Source: Rhodobacteraceae bacterium M385 (lineage in GTDB: Bacteria; Pseudomonadota; Alphaproteobacteria; Rhodobacterales; Rhodobacteraceae). From it: 64,000 nt of DNA. The first letter of the stretch is position 1. Each line of letters begins with the position of its first letter. The translations under genes were made by a program, and so were the position numbers. The stretch is taken from contig CP081102.1 of NCBI GenBank assembly GCA_025141835.1, forward strand, positions 930,001 to 994,000, read 5' to 3'. Shown here piece by piece: positions 16,545-25,199 of the stretch. Below the pieces are notes generated by a model that searched no databases, was not told the DNA's origin, and saw only the letters and a program-made list of their open reading frames with translations.

Positions 16545-18095
16545 ATGCAGCCAATTCTAGAACTACGCAACATCACCAAACGCTTTGCCAGCGTCGTGGC
16601 GATGGATTCGGTTTCGATCCAGTTTCGCCCCGGCGAAGTTCATGCTGTGATCGGCGAAAATGGTGCCGGGAAAAGCACCATGATGAACATCATCGCGGGC
16701 GATTTGCAGCCCAATGGTGGTGAGGTATTTATCGACGGTGCGCCCATTGTGCTGGCTTCACCGCTGGTCAGCCGCGCCAAAGGGGTGAGCGTCGTTTTCC
16801 AAGAACTGTCTCTGTGTGAGAACCTGACGGTGGGCGAAAACGTGTTGCTGTCAGAGTTTGGCGCCCGCAATGCGCTGTCGCCGTTGTCGCCCCATCGCAG
16901 TGCCAAAGCCGCCCGTGCCGCGCTCGACCGGATCGGATTGGGCGAGATCGAGACAAGCACCCCCGTGGCCTCTTTGACCGTGGCGCAGAAGCAATTGGTC
17001 GAGATCGCCCGTGCGATTTCCCAAAACGCCCGCGTTCTGATCCTGGATGAGCCGAATTCGGCCCTGTCGCCCCGTGAAAGCGAACGCCTGTTCGATATCG
17101 TGAAAGCGCTGCGGGCCGAAGGTGTGGCGATCATCTATGTCTCGCACCACCTGCAAGAGGTCTTGGACCTTGCTGACACCATCTCTGTGATGCGCGACGG
17201 GCAGATGATTACGACTGTGCCAGCCGGGCCTGATGTCTCGGTTGAAGCCTTGGTCACCCATATGGTGGGCCGTACGCTGGATGCCCACGATCAATATGCC
17301 CTGCGCCCCGATGCCAATGCGCATTTGGGCAAAGTGGTTCTGGATGTCACCCAGCTTTCCGTCCCGGGAGAGATTACCGACGCAACCTTCTCGCTCCGCG
17401 CGGGCGAAATTCTGGGGGTGGCGGGGCTGCCTGACAGTGGCAAAGACATTCTTGCGGAGGCGATTTTCGGCCTCTGCCCGCGCGGTGGCGACGTGAAGGT
17501 AGGCGGTATTCGCCTGCAACCCCATCGCCCATTCCACACCATCGCCGCAGGTGTTTCTCTTGTGCCTGCCGATCGTCGGGGAGCGGGCGCTCTGCTAGAA
17601 ATGAGCGTTGCCGAAAACACAGTATCGTCGTCCCTCAAGCGGTTCATGAACATGGGTTTTCTAAAGAACCGCGCGATCCGTAGCGAGGCACAGAAAAGTG
17701 TCGAAAACCTGGATGCACGAATTTCGGGCCTCGGTCAGAAGATCGGTACGCTGAGCGGCGGGAACCAGCAGAAGATTATCCTTGCTCGCGGGTTGCTGAA
17801 CGGACCACGTATTCTGATCCTACATGAACCCACACGCGGCATCGACGTGGGGGCGAAGGCGGAAATCTATCGTATCCTCAAGGAACTCGCCGCTGAAGGC
17901 TTGGCGATCTTGATGATCTCGTCCGAATTGCCCGAGGTCGTTTTGCACAGTGGTCGGGTAATTGTGATGGCCGACGGGGTCGTGGCGGGCCATCTATCGG
18001 GTCTGCAAATTAATGAAGAAGCGATCATGGAACTTGCCGTCGGGGGCACCCATGATCACGGCACCGCAACGCGCAATCAGGAGGCGGTAGCATGA
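16545..18095 (+). CDS. Sugar ABC transporter ATPase, RbsA-like tandem protein
   Basis: A 516-residue tandem ATPase. The first domain has Walker A GENGAGKST, signature TVAQKQLVEIARA and Walker B ILILDEPNSALS. The second has GLPDSGKD at the Walker A position, signature LSGGNQQK and ILILHEPTRGIDVGAK, where His replaces the usual Asp of Walker B. The ATG at 16545 lies six bases after GGGG; ATG 16539 and TTG 16503 are alternatives. The four-base overlap with the kinase gene supports one operon. Confidence 0.93.
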   Translation: MQPILELRNITKRFASVVAMDSVSIQFRPGEVHAVIGENGAGKSTMMNIIAGDLQPNGGEVFIDGAPIVLASPLVSRAKGVSVVFQELSLCENLTVGENVLLSEFGARNALSPLSPHRSAKAARAALDRIGLGEIETSTPVASLTVAQKQLVEIARAISQNARVLILDEPNSALSPRESERLFDIVKALRAEGVAIIYVSHHLQEVLDLADTISVMRDGQMITTVPAGPDVSVEALVTHMVGRTLDAHDQYALRPDANAHLGKVVLDVTQLSVPGEITDATFSLRAGEILGVAGLPDSGKDILAEAIFGLCPRGGDVKVGGIRLQPHRPFHTIAAGVSLVPADRRGAGALLEMSVAENTVSSSLKRFMNMGFLKNRAIRSEAQKSVENLDARISGLGQKIGTLSGGNQQKIILARGLLNGPRILILHEPTRGIDVGAKAEIYRILKELAAEGLAILMISSELPEVVLHSGRVIVMADGVVAGHLSGLQINEEAIMELAVGGTHDHGTATRNQEAVA

Positions 18096-19045
18096 GCCGT
18101 TTAACAGTCGTCGGAAGTTTCGCGGTGGGGCTGACCATTCGCACGCCGGAAATGCCGATCTTTGGGCAAACCATCTTGGGATCAGACTTCGATTTCGGGC
18201 CGGGGGGGAAGGGCTCTAACCAAGCGGTCGGACTGGCGCGCCTTGGCATGGATGTGGGTCTTGTGACCTGCGTGGGGAAGGATGAATTGGCCAATGTGGC
18301 GCTGAACCTGTACCGCGAAGAAGGCGTTAGCAGCGACTTCGTTACTCAGGATGACCGCCGCGCGACGGGCGCGGGCGTGATCGTGCTGAACTCGGAAGGG
18401 AACAACTTCATCATCCTCGACATGGGCGCGAATGAGTTGATGGACCGCGCCTTCGTAGAAAAGGCAAGCGACCAGATTGCCGCCAGTGATGTCGTCATGG
18501 CAGTCCTTGAGATCCCGGTAGAAGCGGCCTGTACGGCAATGGAAATCGGCAAGGCAGGTGGGGCCAAGACGATCCTGAACCCCGCGCCGGCCACGCCTTT
18601 GCCAGATCATGCTTTCGCCAATGTTGATTTCCTGACGCCTAATGAGAGCGAGCTACGCATTTTGCTGGGTCTGCCCGCCGACGACCCTACTGGCACCCGC
18701 GATTTGGCCATGGCCCTGCGGGAACGCGGCGTGGGAACGGTGATTGTTACGATGGGCCCCAACGGTGCGCTGGTGTTGGGGCCTGATACCGATACTGTCG
18801 TACCATCGCCTCAGGTGGAGGTCGTCGATACCACCGGCGCAGGTGATGCGTTCAATGCGGGCTTTGCGGCGGCCTTGGCCGAGGGGCATCCGCTGCTGTC
18901 CAGCATTGCCGTGGGCACTGCCGCCGGTGCGCACGCCTGCACCCGTCTTGGCGTCATTCCCAGCCTCGCCACCCGGCGTGAACTGGCTGACTTTAGCGCC
19001 CAAACCAACCATCTCAACAAAGGAAGTCTCAATGAAACGTGGTGA
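18092..19045 (+). CDS. PfkB-family carbohydrate kinase, ribokinase-like
   Basis: A 317-residue ribokinase-family kinase predicted to phosphorylate the imported sugar-like compound with ATP. It contains the N-terminal GPGGKGSNQA sugar-binding motif and the C-terminal DTTGAGDAFN motif with the catalytic Asp and anion hole, plus TPNESEL mid-protein. The start overlaps the ATPase stop, and the 3' end overlaps the next gene by 14 bases. True ribokinase is possible, but the surrounding PhyH and PanB-like genes argue for a modified substrate. Confidence 0.9.
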   Translation: MSRLTVVGSFAVGLTIRTPEMPIFGQTILGSDFDFGPGGKGSNQAVGLARLGMDVGLVTCVGKDELANVALNLYREEGVSSDFVTQDDRRATGAGVIVLNSEGNNFIILDMGANELMDRAFVEKASDQIAASDVVMAVLEIPVEAACTAMEIGKAGGAKTILNPAPATPLPDHAFANVDFLTPNESELRILLGLPADDPTGTRDLAMALRERGVGTVIVTMGPNGALVLGPDTDTVVPSPQVEVVDTTGAGDAFNAGFAAALAEGHPLLSSIAVGTAAGAHACTRLGVIPSLATRRELADFSAQTNHLNKGSLNETW

Positions 19046-19490
19046 ATTGCTAAACGCAGAACTGTCGGCGGCCATCGCTCAGATGGGGCACGGCGACTTG
19101 ATGATCGTGTGCGATGCTGGTTTTCCGATCCCATCGGACGCGTGGCGGATCGACTTGGCAATCAAGCAGGATTTGCCAGACTTGCAGACAGTGTTGTCCC
19201 TGGTCAATGATGCTTTCATTACCGAAAAAGTCAGCTACGCCGACGCCTTGCCCGACTACAATCCGGTGCTTCTCGACTACCTTAAGGACCAGTTCGACGA
19301 TGCCGATCACGAGATGATCCCCCACGAGGTGATCTTGGGTGAAATGGCGGCGAAGGCGAAAGTTATCGTGCGCACGGGGGCGTTTGATCCTTGGGGCAAC
19401 GTGCTGCTGTATTCCGGTGTTGATGTGCCCAAGTGGTTCTCGAAACCCGGTGTCGTTGCACCGCCAGAATACGCCAAGAAACTCAAGTAA
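19032..19490 (+). CDS. RbsD/FucU-family sugar pyranase
   Basis: A 152-residue RbsD-like protein, the family that interconverts pyranose and furanose forms of ribose or fucose so that the kinase receives its substrate. Motifs: GHGDLMIVCDAGFPIP with the catalytic His near residue 20, ALPDYNPV, and the C-terminal RTGAFDPWGNVLLYSGV. The ATG at 19032 has AGGAAG upstream and overlaps the kinase gene by 14 bases; earlier in-frame codons are shadow. D-ribose pyranase itself is the simplest guess. Confidence 0.92.
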   Translation: MKRGELLNAELSAAIAQMGHGDLMIVCDAGFPIPSDAWRIDLAIKQDLPDLQTVLSLVNDAFITEKVSYADALPDYNPVLLDYLKDQFDDADHEMIPHEVILGEMAAKAKVIVRTGAFDPWGNVLLYSGVDVPKWFSKPGVVAPPEYAKKLK

Positions 19491-19501
19491 ACAGGTATCC
19501 C

Positions 19502-20323
19502 ATGACTCGGATTTTCAGTTGGGCGGCGCAGGTCAGCGACCGTGATGCAACCGTTGCGTCATTGAAGGCGGCAAAAGGCAGCTTTGGGGCCTTTGCCCAA
19601 GTCACCGCCGAAACAGAGGCCGAGGCCCATGCCGCGTCTGAGGCCGGGATCGAGATGCTGGTCTGTCGCGCCAGCAACGTGGCCAAAGTCCGCAAAGGCG
19701 CCCCCCGCGCTTTCATCACCGCTGCGTTGGGGTTCGCCAATGCCATCACGGACGAGGAAATCCTGCGCACAGCCTTCGCCGCCCTCATCGACGGGGCCGA
19801 CGCGGTGCTGACCGGGCGGCGGCTCGAGGTCGTGTCGCTTCTGGCGTCTGAAGACATCCCCGTCGTGGGCCACCTCGGCTTCGTGCCGCGCAAATCCACT
19901 TGGGTTGGCAACATCCGCGCTGTCGGCAAAACCGGGGACGAGGCGCTAGAACTGTTCCACAAGTTCCGCCGCCTTGAAGATGCCGGGGCCTTCGCCGTGG
20001 AATGTGAGCTGGTGCCCGCGCGACTGATGGCGGAAATCACGCAGCGATCCGGCCTTGTGACGATCTCGCTGGGGTCCGGCCCAAGCGCCGAGGTGGCGTT
20101 CTTGTTTTCGTCCGACATCTGCGGAGAAACTGACACTGTGCCGCGCCACGCGCGCAAATACGGGGATCTTGCCAGCCTCAATCGGCAGGTTGAGGCAGAG
20201 CGTATTCGCGCGCTCAGCGCGTTCCGCAAAGACGTTGCAGGCGCGGCGTTTCCGCAGGCAAGCGAAACAGCCACGATCCCGGATGAAGCGTTGGAACAGT
20301 TCCTGAACGAAGTGGATCGCTGA
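19502..20323 (+). CDS. PanB-like TIM-barrel protein lacking the metal ligands
   Basis: A 273-residue homologue of ketopantoate hydroxymethyltransferase. The second half aligns well with PanB (IPVVGHLGFVPRK, FAVECELVPARLM), keeping the catalytic His and Glu positions. The Mg-binding positions are lost: the VGDS motif reads VCRA, the ADLPF Asp is Ala, and the KIEGG Lys/Glu are Leu and Gly, with about 20 residues deleted nearby. It therefore should not make ketopantoate. As last gene of the sugar operon it is probably a lyase or aldolase on the catabolic route, function unknown. It is followed by a run of nine G. Confidence 0.8.
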   Translation: MTRIFSWAAQVSDRDATVASLKAAKGSFGAFAQVTAETEAEAHAASEAGIEMLVCRASNVAKVRKGAPRAFITAALGFANAITDEEILRTAFAALIDGADAVLTGRRLEVVSLLASEDIPVVGHLGFVPRKSTWVGNIRAVGKTGDEALELFHKFRRLEDAGAFAVECELVPARLMAEITQRSGLVTISLGSGPSAEVAFLFSSDICGETDTVPRHARKYGDLASLNRQVEAERIRALSAFRKDVAGAAFPQASETATIPDEALEQFLNEVDR

Positions 20324-20380
20324 GGGGGGGGGCGCCCACCGCGCGCGTTTTCATCAAACTGTCACTTTGCACGGTTCATT

Positions 20381-20400
20381 AATTCATATATTCGTGAATT
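20381..20400 (+). promoter_or_regulatory. ArsR operator and -10 directly abutting arsRC start
   Basis: AATTCA (20381-20386) and TGAATT (20395-20400) are perfect inverted arms around 8 bp, ending at the base before the ATG at 20401. A -10-like TATATT (20387-20392) lies inside, which would place transcription start at or next to the ATG. ArsR-family operators are imperfect palindromes of this size over the promoter, so autorepression is likely. Confidence 0.6.
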
Positions 20401-21237
20401 ATGGAAATAGTGATTCCCAACCGCCTTTCGACCCTTGGCCATCCGCAGCGCCTTGCGGTGTTCCGACTGCTGATGCGTCGTTATCCAGATCGCGTTCCGG
20501 CAACCGAGCTAGCGCGGGCCCTTTCGATCAAGCCCAACACGCTTTCCACTTACGTGAACGCGCTGATGCAGGCCGGATTAGTGACGCAGGAAAGGGTCGG
20601 CACCTCTTTGCGCTACGCGATCCATATGGATGCCGCCCGCGAAACCATTGACTATCTGTTGAACGATTGCTGCCGAGGCCGGCCCGAGGTTTGCATGCCG
20701 AATGTTGCCGCCCTGCGTGAAGAATCCGCCCGCAAGGCCAATGTCCTGTTCATCTGCACCGGAAACTCTGCCCGGTCGATCTTTGCGGAATCGCTACTGC
20801 GTCATGTGGCGGGGGATCGGTTCGAGGCCTACTCCGCAGGCACCAATCCGAGAGAGGGCGTTAATCCCTTGGCGCTATCGGTGTTGCGCCAGCGCGGGCA
20901 CGATGCTGACGGTCTCTACCCTCAAAGCATCGCGGATTTCCAAACTACCGCCGCCCCGGCGTTTGATTTTGTTTTCACTGTTTGCGACCAAGCCGCAAAT
21001 GAAGAATGCCCGACTTGGCAGGGGCATCCCGTCAGCGCCCATTGGGGGCTGCCTGATCCGGTTGCTGTCTCTGGCACCGATGCTGACAGGGCCCGCGCGT
21101 TTCAAGAGGCATTTGACGTGTTGGAGCACCGCATAAGCGGTTTTGCAGCGCTGCCGCTCGCCTCAATGAGTCCTTTGGCTGTTCAAAGGGCGGTGGACGA
21201 TTTGGGCCAATCTGACAAAGAAGGAATGCTGACATGA
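20401..21237 (+). CDS. ArsR repressor-arsenate reductase fusion
   Basis: A 278-residue two-domain protein. Residues 1-98 are an ArsR/SmtB winged helix with Cys90, Cys91 and Cys98, an arrangement like the As(III)-sensing CC-x5-C tail of Acidithiobacillus ArsR. Residues about 112-260 are an LMW-phosphatase-fold ArsC: P-loop CTGNSARS with Cys119, plus Cys195 and Cys203, matching the thioredoxin-coupled class (Cys10/82/89). It would repress the operon and reduce arsenate to arsenite. No ribosome site is visible before the ATG. It overlaps the GAPDH gene by four bases. Confidence 0.92.
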   Translation: MEIVIPNRLSTLGHPQRLAVFRLLMRRYPDRVPATELARALSIKPNTLSTYVNALMQAGLVTQERVGTSLRYAIHMDAARETIDYLLNDCCRGRPEVCMPNVAALREESARKANVLFICTGNSARSIFAESLLRHVAGDRFEAYSAGTNPREGVNPLALSVLRQRGHDADGLYPQSIADFQTTAAPAFDFVFTVCDQAANEECPTWQGHPVSAHWGLPDPVAVSGTDADRARAFQEAFDVLEHRISGFAALPLASMSPLAVQRAVDDLGQSDKEGMLT

Positions 21238-22232
21238 CGACCTATGCCCTCAACGGTCTTGGCCGCATTGGAAAGCTGGCGCTGAAGCCTCTGCTGGAAC
21301 GCGGCGCGAATATTGCTTGGATCAACGACGCCGTGGGCGACCCAGAAATGCACGCGCATTTGCTGGAGTTCGATACGGTGCACGGGCGGTGGAAAGCTGA
21401 CTTTGCCCATGATGCCGATAGCGTGACCATAAATGGCACGCGGCTTCCTTTCATCGGGACGCGCAATCTCGGGGACCTGCCCTTGGAAGGCGTGGATGTC
21501 GTCATCGACTGCACGGGCGTCTTCAAAACCGAAGCCGCGCTAAGCCCCTATTTTGAGGCCGGCGTGAAGAAAGTTGTCGTCTCGGCACCGGTAAAGGACG
21601 GCAACGCCGCGAATATCGTGATGGGGGTGAATAACGACGTCTATTCACCCGACCAGCACCGCATTGTGACGGCAGCCAGTTGCACCACCAATTGCCTCGC
21701 CCCGGTGGTGAAGGTGGTCCATGAAAACCTGCGGATCAAGCATGGCTCCATCACCACGATTCATGATGTGACGAACACGCAGACCATTGTGGACCGCCCC
21801 GCGAAAGACCTGCGGCGGGCGCGTTCTGCGTTGAACTCGCTGATCCCCACGACCACGGGCAGCGCCACGGCGATCACCCTGATTTATCCCGAGCTGAAAG
21901 GTCGCCTGAACGGCCACGCGGTTCGGGTGCCGCTGTTGAACGCCTCTCTCACCGATTGCGTGTTTGAGGTTGAAAAGGCCACCACGGCAGAGGAGGTCAA
22001 CGCGCTGTTCAAGGCCGCTGCGGAGGGGCCGATGAAAGGCATCCTTGGGTATGAAGAGCGTCCCCTCGTGTCCACCGATTACACCAACGACGAACGCTCC
22101 AGCATCGTGGACGCGCCCTCCACCATGGTTGTGAACGGGACGCAGGTGAAGATCTACGCTTGGTACGACAACGAAATGGGCTACGCGCACCGCTTGGTTG
22201 ATGTGGCCATGTTGGTCGGGGCCAGCCTGTGA
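21234..22232 (+). CDS. Arsenic-operon glyceraldehyde-3-phosphate dehydrogenase
   Basis: A 332-residue GAPDH with N-terminal NAD-binding NGLGRIGK, catalytic Cys150 in ASCTTNC and the C-terminal WYDNEMGYAHR. In ars operons this enzyme arsenylates glyceraldehyde-3-phosphate to 1-arseno-3-phosphoglycerate, which ArsJ exports. Placement directly between arsRC and arsJ, with four-base overlaps on both sides, supports that role over glycolysis. Confidence 0.94.
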   Translation: MTTYALNGLGRIGKLALKPLLERGANIAWINDAVGDPEMHAHLLEFDTVHGRWKADFAHDADSVTINGTRLPFIGTRNLGDLPLEGVDVVIDCTGVFKTEAALSPYFEAGVKKVVVSAPVKDGNAANIVMGVNNDVYSPDQHRIVTAASCTTNCLAPVVKVVHENLRIKHGSITTIHDVTNTQTIVDRPAKDLRRARSALNSLIPTTTGSATAITLIYPELKGRLNGHAVRVPLLNASLTDCVFEVEKATTAEEVNALFKAAAEGPMKGILGYEERPLVSTDYTNDERSSIVDAPSTMVVNGTQVKIYAWYDNEMGYAHRLVDVAMLVGASL

Positions 22233-23503
22233 GCCACGCCGCCCAAAAGCCCAGTGGGGCAGCGGCCTATGTCACTGTGACCGCCGCCTATTGGGCCTTC
22301 ATGTTGACGGATGGCGCGTTGCGGATGTTGGTGCTGTTGCACTTTCACACCTTGGGCTTTTCACCGGTTCAATTGGCCTATCTGTTCGTCCTTTATGAGG
22401 TGGCGGGCGTGGGTACGAACCTGTGCGCGGGATGGATCGCGGCCCGGTTTGGCCTGACCTCCACCCTCTATGCGGGCCTTGGGTTGCAGGTCATCGCGCT
22501 GTTGGCCTTGGCGATGCTGGACCCGTCCTGGGCGATAGGCGCCTCGGTCGCCTATGTCATGGCGGTGCAAGGCGCGAGCGGGGTGGCGAAAGACCTTGCG
22601 AAAATGTCCTCTAAATCGGCGGTGAAGCTGCTGGCCCCGTCCGAGGGCGGCGGGTTGTTTCGGTGGGTGGCCCTGCTGACCGGGTCTAAGAACGCGGTGA
22701 AAGGGGGGGGCTTCCTTTTGGGGGCGGCATTGCTGGCGAGCGTGGGGTTTGTCGCCGCCGTTTTGGGGATGGCCGCAATCCTAGCCGTGATCCTGCTGGC
22801 GGTGCTGGTCGCCATGCCTGCGGGCCTGCCCAAGGGCCGCAAGGGCGCGAAGTTTTCCGAGGTGTTTTCCAAGTCCGCCAACGTGAACTGGCTCAGCGCC
22901 GCAAGGGTGTTTCTGTTCGGGGCGCGGGACGTTTGGTTCGTCGTCGGCATCCCGATCTATTTCTACGCCGTGCTGTCCGATGGGTCCGAGGCCGGGAACC
23001 GCGCCACCTTCTTCCTGATTGGCAGTTTCATGGCAGGCTGGACCATCCTTTACGGTTTCGTCCAAGCTAATGCGCCCCGCATCCTTCGCGCCAAATCCCG
23101 GACGCAGGCCGATCTTCTGGGCGCGGCAAGGCAATGGGCGTGGGGCTTGGCCCTTGTGCCCGCCGTCTTGACGCTGGCGGCTTTGGCCACGGACGCACCG
23201 CAGCTTTGGCTGACGATCGTGCTGGTGGCGGGCTTGTTGGTGTTCGGGGCGGTGTTTGCGGTCAATTCCGCGCTGCACTCTTACCTGATCCTATCCTTCA
23301 CCCACGCTGACCGGGTGACGATGGACGTTGGGTTCTACTACATGGCCAACGCTGCGGGCAGGTTGTTGGGCACGCTTCTGTCTGGCCTGACGTATCAGAT
23401 TGGCGGCTTGCCCCTAATGCTGGGAACAGCGGCTGTCATGGTGACAGCATCGGTAATGGCAGCGGGGCAATTGGCCCCGGAAATCGAGGAAGGCACCAAT
23501 TGA
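22229..23503 (+). CDS. arsJ: ArsJ organoarsenical efflux permease
   Basis: A 424-residue major-facilitator protein with about 12 hydrophobic segments, of the ArsJ group that exports 1-arseno-3-phosphoglycerate; extrusion and hydrolysis outside give arsenate detoxification without reduction. It opens YVTVTAAYWAFMLTDGALRM, characteristic of ArsJ. GTG start overlapping the GAPDH stop; its stop TGA overlaps the acr3 ATG (TGATG). Confidence 0.92.
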   Translation: MSHAAQKPSGAAAYVTVTAAYWAFMLTDGALRMLVLLHFHTLGFSPVQLAYLFVLYEVAGVGTNLCAGWIAARFGLTSTLYAGLGLQVIALLALAMLDPSWAIGASVAYVMAVQGASGVAKDLAKMSSKSAVKLLAPSEGGGLFRWVALLTGSKNAVKGGGFLLGAALLASVGFVAAVLGMAAILAVILLAVLVAMPAGLPKGRKGAKFSEVFSKSANVNWLSAARVFLFGARDVWFVVGIPIYFYAVLSDGSEAGNRATFFLIGSFMAGWTILYGFVQANAPRILRAKSRTQADLLGAARQWAWGLALVPAVLTLAALATDAPQLWLTIVLVAGLLVFGAVFAVNSALHSYLILSFTHADRVTMDVGFYYMANAAGRLLGTLLSGLTYQIGGLPLMLGTAAVMVTASVMAAGQLAPEIEEGTN

Positions 23504-24519
23504 TGGGTACGTTTGAACGCTATTTGTCCCTTTGGATCGCGCTGGCGATGGGGGCGGGGATCGCCCTTGGCAGCGCCGCGCCGGGGCTGATCTCGGCCAT
23601 TGCCGCGGCCGAGGTGGCAAGCGTTAACCTTGTGGTAGCGGCTTTGATCTGGGCCATGGTCTATCCGATGATGGTGGGCGTGGACCCTGCCAGCCTGCGC
23701 GATGTGGTCAAGCAACCCAAGGGGCTGGCGATAACGCTGGTGGTGAATTGGCTTATCAAGCCTTTCACGATGGCTGCCCTTGGCGTCTTGTTTTTTGAGG
23801 TTGTATTCGCCGATCTGATCGCGCCAGAGGATGCGCAACAATACCTTGCGGGCTTGATCCTTCTGGGGGCTGCGCCTTGTACGGCTATGGTGTTCGTGTG
23901 GTCGCAACTGACCCGTGGCGACGAGAGCTACACCCTGTTGCAAGTCTCGGTGAATGACGTGGTGATGGTCTTCGCCTTCGCCCCGATCGTGGCGTTTTTG
24001 TTGGGCGTGACCGATATCGTGGTGCCTTGGGAAACGCTGGTGCTGTCGGTTGTGCTGTTCGTGGTATTGCCCTTCCTGGCGGGCTACCTGACCCGGCGCT
24101 ATTTGCAAACCGAGGTGCGGATTGCAGCGTTTCAGGGGCGGATCAAACCGTGGTCCGTCATCGGCCTGATCGCCACTGTGGTGATCTTGTTCGGCTTGCA
24201 GGGTCAGGTGATCCTGGACCGTCCGCAGGTGATCGCGCTGATCGCGGTGCCGATCCTTTTGCAATCCTACGGCATTTTCGCGGTCGCTTACGGGGCTGCC
24301 CTGATGTTGCGCGTGCCGCACAGGATCGCGGCACCTTGCGCGTTGATTGGCACGTCGAACTTTTTCGAGCTCGCCGTGGCGGTGGCCATCAGCCTGTTTG
24401 GCCTGAACTCTGGCGCGGCTTTGGCCACCGTCGTCGGTGTGTTGGTAGAGGTGCCTGTGATGCTGTCCCTTGTGGCGTTCGCCAATCGGACCCGGTCCCG
24501 GTTCCCGGACGAATCGTAG
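23503..24519 (+). CDS. acr3: Arsenite efflux permease Acr3
   Basis: A 338-residue, ten-helix arsenite permease of the BART superfamily. The essential Acr3 cysteine lies in LGAAPCTAMVFVWSQL, and YPMMVGVDPASL and TSNFFELAVAVAI are family segments. It exports the arsenite made by the ArsC domain of the first gene. The ATG at 23503 overlaps the arsJ stop by one base; an upstream TTG is less likely. It is convergent with the next gene only two bases away. Confidence 0.95.
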   Translation: MGTFERYLSLWIALAMGAGIALGSAAPGLISAIAAAEVASVNLVVAALIWAMVYPMMVGVDPASLRDVVKQPKGLAITLVVNWLIKPFTMAALGVLFFEVVFADLIAPEDAQQYLAGLILLGAAPCTAMVFVWSQLTRGDESYTLLQVSVNDVVMVFAFAPIVAFLLGVTDIVVPWETLVLSVVLFVVLPFLAGYLTRRYLQTEVRIAAFQGRIKPWSVIGLIATVVILFGLQGQVILDRPQVIALIAVPILLQSYGIFAVAYGAALMLRVPHRIAAPCALIGTSNFFELAVAVAISLFGLNSGAALATVVGVLVEVPVMLSLVAFANRTRSRFPDES

Positions 24520-24521
24520 GA

Positions 24522-25187
24522 CTAGACGGGCACGCCCCCCTTGCGGTCTGGCCATAGGAAAGTCAGCCCGACGGCAAGGAACCAAGCAATTGCGCCAAGC
24601 CCAAAGACCGCGCCTGCCACATCCCCCAGCGCCGGGATCAGCGTGACGATGCCCGCGCCGCCCGCCAGTAGGCCGAGGGCGCAGACCGGCTTGGCAAGGC
24701 CGTTGGCCCGCCATGCCATCAGGCAGATGCAGGTGATCCAGACGCCGCCCGCAATCTCGTTGCCGCCGCCCAAGCCAAGCTCTACCGCGTGCAGGGTTTG
24801 CCAGAGGGACACAGCCGCGTCGGAGGGCAGGACGGTCACCCGTTCGACGGCGACATTGGCCACCATGCCTGCGGCCAGTACCAGTGTCACCCAGACCATC
24901 CCAAACCCGCGCGTGAGAGAACTGAAGTTTGGAGCCGCCCCCCGCAACCGGGCGTCCAACGCCATCACCAGAACCGCCAAAGCCAGCGCGTTCACGATGT
25001 AGATCACCGTGTTGAACGTAATCATCAGGCCGGGATTTTCTGTCGTAAAGGCAACGGCTGCGTTGATGTCGATCTGGTTTGTGCCAAAGCCCAAGGGGGC
25101 CAGCAGCGTGACGAGGAAGGCGAAGCCAAACAGGTAGGTTCCGGCGCAGGTCAGGGCGGCCAAACCGCCAGTAGTTTGCAGGTTCAT
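24522..25187 (-). CDS. Multi-pass membrane protein, DUF4386-like
   Basis: A 221-residue integral membrane protein with about six hydrophobic segments. The loop LGLGGGNEIAGGVWI resembles the DUF4386 family, which has no established function; the match is from memory and tentative. It is the distal gene of a minus-strand group with the NAD(P)-binding protein (12-base gap) and a small membrane protein. Confidence 0.75.
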   Translation of the reverse strand: MNLQTTGGLAALTCAGTYLFGFAFLVTLLAPLGFGTNQIDINAAVAFTTENPGLMITFNTVIYIVNALALAVLVMALDARLRGAAPNFSSLTRGFGMVWVTLVLAAGMVANVAVERVTVLPSDAAVSLWQTLHAVELGLGGGNEIAGGVWITCICLMAWRANGLAKPVCALGLLAGGAGIVTLIPALGDVAGAVFGLGAIAWFLAVGLTFLWPDRKGGVPV

Positions 25188-25199
25188 CTCGGTGTCCCT

